Shown: positions 1 to 10,138 of the stretch, one piece after another
Position numbering within the stretch: position 1 is the first letter of the stretch
Layout of the letters: each line of letters opens with the position of its first letter
From: Sphaeroforma arctica JP610
Taxonomy: Eukaryota; Opisthokonta; Ichthyosporea; Ichthyophonida
Reading direction: 5' to 3'
Length of the DNA: 24,956 nucleotides
NCBI RefSeq assembly: GCF_001186125.1
Contig: NW_014040298.1
Span: 21,051 to 46,006 of the forward strand
The notes under the pieces: generated by a model
The model's input: only the letters and a program-made list of their open reading frames with translations
Database searches by the model: none
Told to the model about the DNA's origin: nothing
Program-made: the position numbers and the translations under genes

Positions 1-57
1 GTGTGTGTGTGTGTATACTTACGTATATACACACACACACACACACATATATATACA
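1..57. repeat. (GT)n / (AC)n / (AT)n microsatellite
   Basis: Runs of GT (1-14), AC (about 29-47) and AT (about 47-55) sit at the left edge. The GT and AC runs are complementary and could fold. They are presumably intronic or 5' flank of the large gene to the right. Confidence 0.9.
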
Positions 58-205
58 AAGGGCTCTTATTGTGTCAATCGTGTTGGGCCATTGCCAGATC
101 TTCGTATATATGCTTATATAGGACTCGGATCAGAGATTATTGAGTGCAAGAGTATTTCGACTAACCCCGATTCTGCCTCTATCGTCTGCATTCTCTCAAT
201 ACTAG

Positions 206-3200
206 ACTCGGAAACCGGTGAAAGGATCTAAGGCGCATCACGCACCAGCTGTAGACGAGAACCATATATCAACCGCTGGAGACGATGCTGCTCACAAACA
301 GAGAAAGGACGATCTACTGTATGGGCAGGCGATTAGAGAGAGCGATCTGTACCGAAGTTCCAGTGGGAACGGTAGAACCAATGTGAACAGGAGGGTTGGA
401 GACACCGACGCTCTGCCTACCGCTACTAAGGAGACCGTCTCAACGGTTAAGGATGGTGTCGCGGGGGATATGGACACGGACATGGGCTCAGCGGCGCCCT
501 CGAATATGAAGTCTGAGAAAGGGAAGCGCAAAAAAACACCAACAGGTAGTCAAAGGGGTGCTAGTGCCACTACAGACCCAGGCGAGCGTGGAGGGGTTGC
601 TATGACAACCAGTACGAGCAAGAGATCGATCGCGAAAGAGAAGCACACACGCTCCAAAGACGAGGGAACCGTTGTGGGGATATCAAGTACAGAGGTGAAA
701 CCAATGCCACACTCAGCACAATCGACTACCCATAAGGCACGTGATACTGGTTGCGGCATCCTGTCAACTCCCGGTGGCGGTGCCGAAGCTTACAATCCGG
801 AGCGAGCTCACCAAAACTCTGCGTTGGTCACAGGTGGTAGCCAGACGGTCGAGAATCAGTCGTGCACGAACACTGGCACTAGTACGAGCACGGTGCCGAT
901 GAGCCAAACCGCGAAAGCCAAGAGCAGGGGTGGGAAACGCAGTAAGAAGGCGAAAGACCGCGAGAAGGAACGCGCACGGGACAAACCGCAGACACCTGTG
1001 CGCAAGACGAGCCACGATGTAGACAGCGCCAGCAACTCAGACAAGGCGGCTGTAGAGGCGGTGGTGGTAAATGCACAGACACAGGGGACTTCTACTAAGG
1101 GGAAGCACGCGCACAAAACTCAGATACCTGATGGAGAGCACCGCACACCTACGAGTGGTAGCCGGACTACCAGCAGGAAATCGGTGGGGCCTGTGGGGGA
1201 TGATCGATCGACCGCAAACGACACACAAACACACCGACACGCAGCGGATAGTACCACCGCCAACGGAGACAAAGACGTAGGCGTAAGCACAGGCACACGC
1301 GTCACAAATGCACCCCCTCCTGCCAGAGAGGGTAGGAAGGCGCGCGACGACGACACGGCACGCGACGAAGCCGCCAACCCAGGCAGAAGCACACGGATCG
1401 GTCTATCACGCAATCTGTTTGCGAACGGCCCCAAAGACCATCGCGCACGAGGGGCGGACAGTGGCTATGTAGAGAGAGACGATGCAATGACGATTAGGGC
1501 AAAAAGCAGTAACAGTTACGAACGGACCAGAAGCACGGGGTCTGGTACTGGAGGCGCTATGGACGAGGCAACGGGGGCGGCCGATGTGGATACAGACCAT
1601 CGCCACCCGGATACTCGTGCGCGGGAGAGGGTGGAGGCCCATGAGCGTCTGCAGTCCAGGGGAACAAAGGGTAGCGACCATACGGCTAGAGATGGGGCTG
1701 CGAATGCGCTGTTACGGTCACAGTCGTATTCGCAGTCTCAGCAGGCGAGGCGGTCTAACAGTCCCGCGAAGGGCAACGACAGCGACAACCGGAGCGTAAG
1801 CCGGGCGGCGGAGGTCAACGCTGACTCGCTGGCACACAGAGGCGGAGATGACGGGCGAGGCAAACCGTACCATAGGATACGCAGCACGGACAGCGAACGC
1901 GAAAGAGACAGAGACAGAGACAGAGACAGAGACAGAGAATCACACAGACGAGACGACGGCGACAAAGGCCGAGACCGAGACCGGCAACGGGCTGTGGGAG
2001 GTGTGAGTGGCAGTGGCAGTCGCACTGAAATGGCGTACTACAGTGTGCGAGAGCGCATGGGTGTGGCCAGTTCTCCCGTCAGCGCGAATACCTGGGGTAG
2101 CGCCAGACCAACCAAGAAGGCGTCCAGCTATGGATCACAGTCTGACGGTGGGTGGGGAAGTGGGGCTAGAGATGCGCCGGCAAATGGGGCGGAATCAATC
2201 GACAGCACACACAGTGGCAGCGCTGGCAGTGACGATTATGCGAGTATGGACGAGCCTCAGGCAGACTATGTACTGCCCAAGTCAGGCTATGTGTGCAGTG
2301 AAGGAGAGGGGTACACAGAGAGAGCTAAGGAGCGATGCCGAGACAAGAAAGCCGAGGACAGGGAGTGTGACCGAAGCTACGACGACAACATGATGGTCAG
2401 CCGAGAGGTGCTGCGGGAAAGAGAGAGGAAGCGGCGCATCATGGCACACGAGGCCATTGAGGAGGCGAAGCAGCGCGAGCGTGCCAGGGAACGCGAACGC
2501 TACAGATTAGAGCGCGAGAGGGAGAGGGAGCGTGACGCGGAAAGGAGCGGGGATCGCGATAGACGCAGATATCGCGAAGGGGGAAGCGTGTCTGTGCTAT
2601 GCGAGCAACCGAAGTACCAGCCACCCGGTAGGAGGCGGAGCGACATGCTGAAGGCCGAGAGGTCCAGAGCCGAAGCATTAGAGCTGCAACAGCAGCGCGA
2701 ACGACGACGCGAGCGTAAGATGGAAAGCGACAGAGAGAGGGGGAATGAACGCGAAAGCGATAGGGAGAGTGAACGGGGCGTATGCCGGAAGAGGGATGGG
2801 GATAGAGAGGAACTTAGACATGGTAGCAGAGAAGAAGACAGAGAGGAAGTAAGAGATACAGACAGAGATAGAAGCGCAGAACGGTTCAGGGCAGCAGATA
2901 AATACGCCACCGCGACCAAACGCGGGAGCGTGGAGAGGCTTCTTAGCGTGGAGGGGCTGGGCATTAAGACCAGACACCCGGGCGTAGAACGGCGCAGTAG
3001 CATGGGAGGGATTAACAGTACGGACAAGTGCCCGCAGGGAGACCTGTACATGGGCGAAGCCGGGAACAGAAGGAGAGAACGGAATAGAAGTAGAGAAAGG
3101 AGCCGAAGCCGAGATAGGAGCCGCAGCAGGGATCGCAGTAGAAACTGCAGCAGTGACGCACGACGACGCCGTAACAGTGAAGACGACAGGGACAGACAGA

Positions 3201-6200
3201 GAGGAACCGACAGAGACGGACGAGCAAGGAATGCCGTGAGTGCCCGACCGAGTGATAGGCACAAAGACTCGTACACCACCAGTGACAGTGAAGACGACGA
3301 CAAAGATAGGACGTATGGCAGCTCCGAGTATCGGAGGAGAGAGGGGCGTAACAGCAGTCCGGAGAGAGCCTCAGACGTGCACAGGAGAGGCAGAGAGCGG
3401 GGCAGAGACAGTGGTGATCGTGGAAGTGAGTGGGAGTACAACCGCATCCGAGACCGGCAGCTATACGACCGGTCCTATTCACCGTCGCCCAGGAGCTCTC
3501 CCGTGGCGATACCATCATCAGGGTTTGCCTCGAGCGTACGCCCGCATGCGCATACGCAGGCGAATGCACATGCGCACTCCCTCGGCAGGTATCGCTCCAC
3601 TCCCACATCGCCTGCTAAGCATATCCCCATGCTCGCAAGCGGGAACACCGGCAAGGCGCCGTCGCGCCAGTCTGTGATCATGGATCTGATCAACAATGCT
3701 GGGTTGGATGACAGCGTCGCGTTTGAAAGTAGTAGTGACAGCGACGTAGGCGGCCAGGACGATGGTATATATCCCGCTTAGTGTGTTGTTCAAAGCGTGT
3801 GCGCGTCTGTAGGGAATGCAGAAATTGTCGTATTATCGCAATGTCCGATTGCCAAATTGTCGGATTGTCAGATTGTTGGCGTGTTCGACTTGGACACCAG
3901 TAGAACAGATATTCACTTCTTTTATGCGTGACTTTCCCACCACATTCTAGGGTATGAGAGCAGCCGCAGCGACTACCGCAACGGAGACAGCAGCGGAGGA
4001 GAGTACCTGAAACGGCTGACAAGCGCTGTACTGGAACTGCACGACTTCTCAGCGGACGTCACCACCGAAGACTTAAGGGTAACTATACTGTAGTGTGCTC
4101 CTCATAATCATTAGGTAAACAGAAACACTGCTGTGAGTGGTTTGTTGCACCGGCTTTCCGTGCGCGTGCTCCATCAGCTGTATGCACTGTTTTGCGCTAG
4201 TACTACCTGTCCATGCGAGGGAGCAGGGTGGCTCTTGGCACACGACGCATTCCCCAGTCAGCACTCAGTCAGCAAGCACGGCCACGCCAAGTCAGTCTCT
4301 ATGTCGAGCGACTGGGAAGTGTGGATCTAGTTTCACGCTGAGTACCACTATACCTCACCACATCTCGCCACATCTCACGTATATCTCCATATACTATTGC
4401 TACGGTTGCGTTCTGCGGTATCCCACGCCTGAGATACTGTCATTACGGCACACCATGCATGCGGGATACTCAGCAACATACGTAGTCACACACTGTGCAG
4501 TTTCGATTGTCGATGGTGACGCTAGTCCATTCCGTTCACAGGACCTTCTGGAGCCGTACCAACACAATGTGGACTTCCGCTGGGTCGATGATACACACGC
4601 CTTAGCGGTGATGCGCTCGGCCGAGCTTGGTAGGTGACGAGGCTTAGAATGCTTTATATGCCTATACGGTTCTTGTGGTCGTGTATTTGCTAAGCATATT
4701 AGGATAGGTGGAGAGGCTTCAAAATGCTTTCTATATATTAAGATGGTTAGGGAAGCTTAAAATGCTTTATATGAATTAGGGTAAGTGGGGAGGCTTAGAA
4801 TGCTTACTATATATTAGGATAAGTGTGGAGGCTTAAAATGCTTTCTATATATTAGGATTAGTGCAGAGGCTTAGAATGCTTTCTATATATTAGGGTAAGT
4901 GGGGAGGCTTAGAATGCTCTCTATATATTAGGATGAGTGGGGAGGCTTAAAATGCTTACTATATATTAGGATAAGTGCGGAGGTTTATAATTCTTTCTAT
5001 ATATTGGGATAAGTGGAGGAGGCTTAGAATGCTCTCTATATAATAGGACAAGTGGGGAGGCTTAGAATGCTCTATATATTAGGGTAAGTGGGGAGGCTTA
5101 GAATGCTCTCTATATATTAGGGTAAGTGGGGAGGCTTAGAATTCTCGCTATATATTAGGATGAGTGGGGAGGCTTAAAATGCTTACTATATATTAGGATA
5201 AGTGCGGAGGTTTATAATTCTTTCTATATATTGGGATAAGTGGGGAGGCTTAGAATGCTCTCTATATATTAGGATGAGTGGGGAGGCTTAGAATGCTCTA
5301 TATATTAGGGTAAGTAGGGAAGCTTAGAATACTCTATATATATTAGGGTAAGTGGGGAGGCTTAGAATTCTCTCTATATATTAGGATGAGTGAGGAGGCT
5401 TAAAATGCTTTTTATATATTAGGATAGGTGCGGAGGCTTAGGATGCTTACTATATATTAGGATGAGTGGGGAGGCTTAGAATGCTTTCTATATATTAGGG
5501 TAAGTGGGGAGGCTTAGAATGCTTACTATAAATTAGGATAAGTGGAGAGACTTAGAATGCTTTCTATTTATTGGGGTAAGTGGGGAGGCCTAGAATGCTT
5601 TTTATATATAAGGATAAGTGGGGAGGCTTAGAATGCTTTCTATATATTAAGATAAGTGGGGAGGCTTAGAATGCTTTCTATACATTCAGATAAGTGTCGA
5701 GGCTTAGAATGTTTTGCATGCCTTCCACGATGCTTGTGGTAGTGCAACTGACAGGTATATTGCATTAGGATATGACTGCACACACACACGCATGCGCAAC
5801 GTTCTCCTTAGTGAGCTCCATGTCTGCTATTGCGCTGCAGCGCCGGCCAACCAGTCAGTATTCACACGGCTGTTGGGCCTTCCTCAATAGATATACACGA
5901 TGCTGTTCCATAGTAACCAGCAAGTGAAGTACTAACCTAATGTATCTGTCACACCTTCTGCTGGGGTGCTGTGGTGCTGACTCCAGCTAATGCGGTGTAC
6001 GCTGACAGGCACAGTCTGCCCATTGGGGTCAACCTTTTCAGAGACGCCACCACGGCATCACAGAGAAAGTTCGGTATGATAAAACACACAGCCCTGTACA
6101 TGCACATGCCTTCGTATGTGTGCCATGTATAGTGGGTGTATTCTTCTTTGTGGTGCGTGTGTGGCTATGGGCTACAAATGGCTTGCGCGTGTATTGATGC

Positions 6201-6982
6201 CGTGTCTGCTCGGTGGTATATCCCATTCTGGTCGCTGCTGTGTGATAGTGTATTGCGCTACTGTTATTTATTGGCGATACTGTTCGCTGCTTGTTCTGTT
6301 GTTCCAGGATGTGTCTGTTGGATAGTACCTTTCGCATGTTGAACCCCAAGTATTCCACTAGCCATGACACTTACCCACAATCGCATCGTGCGCATCCGAG
6401 CGCTCCCACTCAGACTTTCTAGGGTTTTAGGGTTTTAAAGTTAGACGATTTTGTATCACTCACACACCAAACCCAAACGGCACAGACCGCACGCGTTACA
6501 GAACCACTAACCACAATGGCAATGGCAATAGCGCCAGCGGAAGTGGCTGGGGTGGACGTCCTGGGTCTGGACCAGATATGTTCCGCAGAGAAAGACCGGT
6601 GACATCCACAGCCGTGGCCAACCGACTGGTGAGTGGGGCATTGGGTATTCGCGTGGTGCGTACGGAGGAGCAGAAGCAGAGCGATCGCGAGAAGCTGGAC
6701 ACTGCTAAGGAGAAGCGGCGGTTGGAGCGGGAAGAACGCGCGCGAGAGCGCGAGAGAGAGGAGAGTGCGACACCCAGCAGGGACACAGGCATAGATACCG
6801 ACCGAGATAGAGACGGAGATAAAGATAGAGATAGAGATAGAGATAGAGATAGTGACAGAGATAGAGAGCGAGATGCAGATGGCGATGTAGACGCCTGTGA
6901 GGGTGGTAGTGCGAACCAGCAGTGCAGCGAAGCACCGGATAGCCCGGTCGTGGGCGGGAATAGGAAGTCAGTGTCTTCTTAA
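206..6982 (+). CDS. R3HCC1/R3HCC1L-family protein with giant RS/RE/RD-rich N-terminal region (5' partial)
   Basis: Five exons are visible: 206-3764, 3951-4078, 4542-4629, 5987-6073 and about 6486-6982 (6441 is an alternative start for the last). All junctions are GT-AG and phase-consistent. Exon 1 opens right after an acceptor-like 'ctctcaatactag'; its first in-frame ATG is only at 470, so the true start probably lies upstream. It encodes about 1,186 residues of low-complexity Arg/Asp/Glu/Ser sequence, with an (RD)n run near 1905-1940. Exons 2-5 carry the recognisable domain: ELHDFSADVTTEDLR, then FRWVDDTHALAVM, then RPVTSTAVANRLVSGALG. These match in order the RRM-like C-terminal region of R3HCC1, R3HCC1L and their plant relatives (IYDF-TEDLL, KWVDDTHALG, RP-TSA-VARRLV-ALG). 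The tail is a charged coiled coil with a second (RD)n run. I saw no R3H domain here. As I recall, the human relatives associate with the exon junction complex; a nuclear RNA role is inferred from that and from the RS/RD composition. The TAG at 3779-3781 lies in intron 1. Confidence 0.72.
4636..5772. repeat. 38-bp intronic minisatellite, about 28 units
   Basis: About 28 imperfect copies of a 38-bp unit (core 'ggcttagaatgctttctata' followed by 'tattaggataagtgggga') fill most of the third intron of the R3HCC1-like gene. The array starts about 10 bases after the 5' splice site. A variant with 'gtttataattc' occurs twice, 227 bases apart, which is about six units and suggests block duplication. Several units contain 'ggtaagtg', a consensus 5' splice site. 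Confidence 0.95.
6419..6437. repeat. short interstitial telomere-like TTTTAGGG motif
   Basis: The segment reads 'ctagggttttagggtttta', two to three degenerate TTTTAGGG units. It lies in the pyrimidine-rich 3' end of the last intron of the R3HCC1-like gene, so it may simply be part of that splice acceptor region. Confidence 0.3.
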
Positions 6983-7180
6983 ACTAAACGGATCCTGCCC
7001 CGTACTGTGTCGCTGTGTGCCCTTGTGTGTGTGTGCACGTGCCTGTGTGCGTGTGCCGTGGCTCAGGGCGCAATAGTATATGTGATTGGCTTGTGCATGT
7101 CTGACTACCATAGGGCCCAGTGAGAGGGTTTACAGCGAACGTTGAACGTCAAATATACCTTTACTTAGCACTGACTGATG
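6983..7180. other. 3' flank of R3HCC1-like gene, no gene seen
   Basis: This is the 3' untranslated and flanking sequence after the TAA at 6980-6982, with a GT-rich stretch at 7020-7060. No AATAAA is visible. The tandem repeat zone starts after it. Confidence 0.6.
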
Positions 7181-7430
7181 CACTAGCACTATGTGTGACG
7201 TTATCTTTCTCCGTTTAACGTTATGTTTGAATCTCATCGATCGGCGTGCCTCATGAGCGCAGTCCACTAGTACCATGTGTGACGTTAACTATATCCGTTT
7301 AACGATATTTTTATTCTCATCGATCGGCATGCCTCATAAGCGCAGTCCACTAGTACTATGTGTGGCGTTAACTTCATCCGTTTAACGCTATTTTATTTCC
7401 CATCGATCGGCGTGCCGCATGAGCGCAGTC
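7181..7430. repeat. three tandem copies of an about 83-bp unit
   Basis: Units begin at about 7181, 7265 and 7348, each with 'cactagtacYatgtgtg'. Each holds an inverted CGTTAA...TTAACG pair about 20 bases across and then the palindrome-rich 'catcgatcggcgtgcc'. The last copy ends in 'gagcgcagtc'. The copies are about 85-90 percent alike, which points to an old duplication, perhaps the end of a mobile element. Confidence 0.85.
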
Positions 7431-7762
7431 TTGGCTCGCGGACGACTGATGAACTGTCCGATGGTTTGTTGGCATGGCTTCCGAATGAGTAGTCTTGTCC
7501 CGAGTGTGTGGCTGCCGTTCCTTCGGTCGACTTCGGCATATTCCTTCATGCTCTTATATCGGCAGTCCGTTGATTTATAGTTCGAAGCAACCTCGACAAG
7601 CTGCAGCTCCGGCCCTTTCAGTTTTTTATCCGTCAGGATATACTCCCTAGTCAACCACTCCGACATCCAAACCGCCACATACCAGACCAGGCTTCTCGTT
7701 GGTAGTCCTTTTATAATCGTTGGTAGTGTTGGCTCATTCCTCCATAGTCGTGTGGTGATCAT
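7388..7762 (-). CDS. unrecognised coding-like segment, 124 residues
   Basis: This is an open minus-strand frame with non-repetitive, protein-like composition. Its central part is rich in Trp, Tyr and charged residues (VWYVAVWMSEWLTREYILTD, then KKLKGPELQLVEVASNYKS). Its C-terminal end runs into the third 83-bp repeat, so the extent is doubtful. I recognise no family. It could be an exon, a decayed mobile-element gene, or chance. No clear splice sites or neighbouring exons support it. Confidence 0.22.
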   Translation of the reverse strand: MITTRLWRNEPTLPTIIKGLPTRSLVWYVAVWMSEWLTREYILTDKKLKGPELQLVEVASNYKSTDCRYKSMKEYAEVDRRNGSHTLGTRLLIRKPCQQTIGQFISRPRAKTALMRHADRWEIK

Positions 7763-8057
7763 AGCTCATCTGAGTCTGTATGGGCTGCTAGTCCTCAAGA
7801 GAAGCCACCGCATTTGGTGCCCTGCCCTCTGTTGTTCTTCGCTGTTGGGTGGCGTGTAACGTCTCTCCGGCGACGACTTGTGGTGTGGTATTGTGATTGA
7901 TTTGATCATGGTTGACAAGTGTGTCCATTCACCTGTGTCGATATATCGGTCATATGAGGACCATGCGCTTCGTGACCTCACTATCAGGTGCGACTAGTTG
8001 TTCTGTTATCTCTGAGATAGTCTCAACAACGCTTCTACGGTCGTGTTATTTCTCTAG

Positions 8058-8169
8058 TCTCGAGTGGGTCACAAATGGTGCACTTGCGAAAGAAGTTGCA
8101 AAGCTCATAGAATCCGCGTTTACAACAGACTACGGTGAAGACCGCTATATGAAACTGTGGGATGACTAG
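8058..8169 (+). CDS. possible orphan terminal exon, unrecognised
   Basis: A good 3' splice site (pyrimidine tract ending 'tatttctctag' at 8057) is followed by a 36-codon open frame ending in TAG at 8167-8169. The peptide looks coding: LEWVTNGALAKEVAKLIESA followed by an acidic, aromatic tail ending in MKLWDD. It would be entered in phase 2. I found no upstream exon that joins it. It may be the end of a decayed or transposed gene; I do not recognise it. Confidence 0.3.
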
Positions 8170-8375
8170 TCCGTGGAACGTCAGTCGCGTGCGTAGTGTC
8201 CCTTTGCTCAGTTGCTGTACCACTTATTCAGTTGATGGGATTGTGGTAGCCATCCACACGCTGTTGCTTCGTGGGGTCAATTGCCCAGGCGCGAGACGTC
8301 GTGTGCCATCACTTGCTCATCATGATCCATCGAGTCTCGACTTGTAGGTCAGACTGGTATTCAACCAGATCTGAG

Positions 8376-8630
8376 GTACAAATGATGAAGGTGGTTTTGT
8401 TTAGGCATGTCTGATTACATTGAATATTCGTACAAATGACGAGGGTGGTTCTGTTTAGGCACGTCTGATTACATTGAATATTCGTACAAATGACGAAGGT
8501 GGTTCTGTTTAGGCATGTCTGATTACATTGAATATTCGTACAATTGACGGAGGTGGTTTTGTTTAGGCATGTCTAATTCCGTTACAAATGATGGAGGTGA
8601 TTATATTTAGGCATATCTAACTGAATCGGA
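8376..8630. repeat. 54-bp tandem repeat, four full copies plus a shortened fifth
   Basis: Units start at 8376, 8430, 8484 and 8538, with a shortened copy at 8581. The core is 'gtacaaatgacgaaggtggt' then 'tctgtttaggcatgtctgat'. The outer copies are more diverged than the inner ones, as expected for an array that grows from the middle. Confidence 0.92.
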
Positions 8631-8796
8631 AATTTGGTCAGTGCGAGGACTCGTGCAGAATCGAGACACCTTTGAATCTCTGGTGATGTGGTTTGCGAAG
8701 TCATGAGATGTACGTTCTTAGGGGTCATGACCGCTGTAGATTCGACCTGATTTTGGAACGATACCCAAACCGTACGATCAAATCTGGGGAGGTAAA

Positions 8797-9459
8797 CTGG
8801 GTGATAGCTATGTATTATACTGAATGATAGCTATGTATTATACTGGATAATAGATATGTATTATACTGAATGATAGCTATGTATTATACTGAATGATAGC
8901 TATGTATTATACTGAATGATAGCTATGTATTATACTGAATGATAGCTATGTATTATACTGAATGATAGCTATGTATTATACTAAATGATAGCTATGTATT
9001 ATACTGACTGATAGCTATGCATTATACTGGATAATAGCTATGTATTATACTGAATGATACCTATGTATTATACTGAATGATACCTATGTATTATACTGAA
9101 TGATACCTATGTATTATACTGAATGATACCTATGTAATATACTGAATGATACCTATGTATTATACTGAAGAATAACCATGTATTATACTAAATGATAGCT
9201 AAGTATTATACTGACTGATAGCTATGCATTATACTGAAGAATAGCTATGCATTATACTGAATGATAGCTATGTATTATACTGGATGATAGCTATGTATTA
9301 TAATTATACTGAATGATAGCTATATATTATACTGAATGATAGTTATGTATTATACTAAATGATAGCTATGTATTATACTGAATGATAGCTATGTATTAAA
9401 CTGACTGATAGCTATGCATTATACTGGATAATAGCTATGTATTATACTGAATGATAGCT
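8797..9459. repeat. 23-bp satellite-like array, about 29 units
   Basis: About 29 head-to-tail copies of a 23-bp unit, 'gaatgatagctatgtattat' plus 'act', span 660 bp. A subset carries 'gatacctatg' and clusters at 9057-9160. A three-unit block (aaatgatag, then gactgatag...gcatt, then ggataatag or gaagaatag) recurs near 8990, 9188 and 9353. One irregular 'ttataattatac' breaks the period near 9300. Confidence 0.95.
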
Positions 9460-9602
9460 GCTTACCTAGGCTATATGACAGTAGTGCGCAAGAGTGGTGT
9501 GATCTAAGAGAGTAGCTTCAATGCAGCTCCTAGTACATACTTTGCAACGTCTGGACATGCAGAACTGAAAGTAAAAATTACACCACTGCTCGTCGTCAAC
9601 GC
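9460..9602. other. spacer between repeat arrays, nothing seen
   Basis: Unique sequence of about 140 bases between the 23-bp array and the 78-bp duplication. No convincing reading frame or splice site on either strand. Confidence 0.5.
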
Positions 9603-9758
9603 TACAAATAACATGGAGCCACATTCCCCCGAAAACTTAAGGTTTATCTTGTTGAATAGTAGCTGATGACTAATCATTACTTACAAATAACATATGGAGC
9701 CACATTCCCCCGGAAACTTAAGGTTTATCTTGTTACATAGTAGCTGATGACTAATCAT
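9603..9758. repeat. tandem duplication of an about 78-bp segment
   Basis: Copies at 9603-9678 and 9682-9758 share 'tacaaataacat(at)ggagccaca' and 'aaacttaaggtttatcttgt', and both end 'gctgatgactaatcatt'. They differ by a handful of substitutions and a 2-base indel, so the duplication is fairly recent. Confidence 0.92.
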
Positions 9759-9840
9759 TCCACAGCGAGGTACAACACAAGCCAACCCATCTGCAGAACA
9801 AGTGATAGTGCCCAAAAAGTGGGCGAAGAGCGCTTGCCTA

Positions 9841-10138
9841 CATACTTGCACAGTACATTCATACCTAAAGTGGGCAGGGCAATTAGCACCCCCTAGCCCA
9901 CACACTTGCACAGTACATTCATACCTAAAGTGGGCTGGACAATTAGCAACCCCTAGCCTACACACTTGCACAGTACATTCATACCTAAAGTGTGCAGGGC
10001 AATTAGCACCCCCTAGTCTACACACTTGCACAGTACATTCATACCTAAAGTGGGCAGGGCAACTAGCACCCCCTAGCCCACACACTTGCACAGTACATTC
10101 ATACCCAAAGTGGGCAGGGCAATGAGCACCCCCTGGGC
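9841..10138. repeat. 60-bp tandem repeat, five copies
   Basis: Five copies at exactly 60-base spacing start at 9841, 9901, 9961, 10021 and 10081, with 'cacacttgcacagtacattc' as the constant core. Because 60 is a multiple of three, the array is open on both strands. On the minus strand it reads as 20-residue Cys-containing repeats (CPAHFRYECTVQVCRLGGAN-like) within a 189-codon frame at 9681-10250. On the plus strand it reads as KWAGQLAPPS-HTCTVHSYL repeats. I do not call either a gene: the openness follows from the period, and no flanking exons or start context were found. Confidence 0.95.

Noticed and set aside
218-220. GTG as the start codon of the giant charged frame
   Set aside because: The frame is open back to 206, directly after a plausible 3' splice site. 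A eukaryotic nuclear gene is unlikely to start at GTG; this looks like an internal or 3'-continued exon, and the first ATG is only at 470.
1-231. 76-codon frame at the left edge
   Set aside because: Its N-terminal half is translated microsatellite (Thr-His repeats), and it overlaps the likely splice acceptor of the giant exon.
2500-3447. 315-codon minus-strand open frame, Ser/Leu/Arg-rich
   Set aside because: It is the antisense of the RE/RD/RS-rich exon; biased codons (AGA, GAG, CGC) leave few stops on the opposite strand. No domain, no splice context.
7388-7762. Retroelement or transposase fragment
   Set aside because: The composition is protein-like, but I see no reverse transcriptase, integrase, protease or transposase motif, so no element family is claimed.
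8376-10138. CRISPR-like array
   Set aside because: The 54-, 23- and 60-bp arrays are contiguous tandem repeats without unique spacers, in a eukaryotic intron-containing context.
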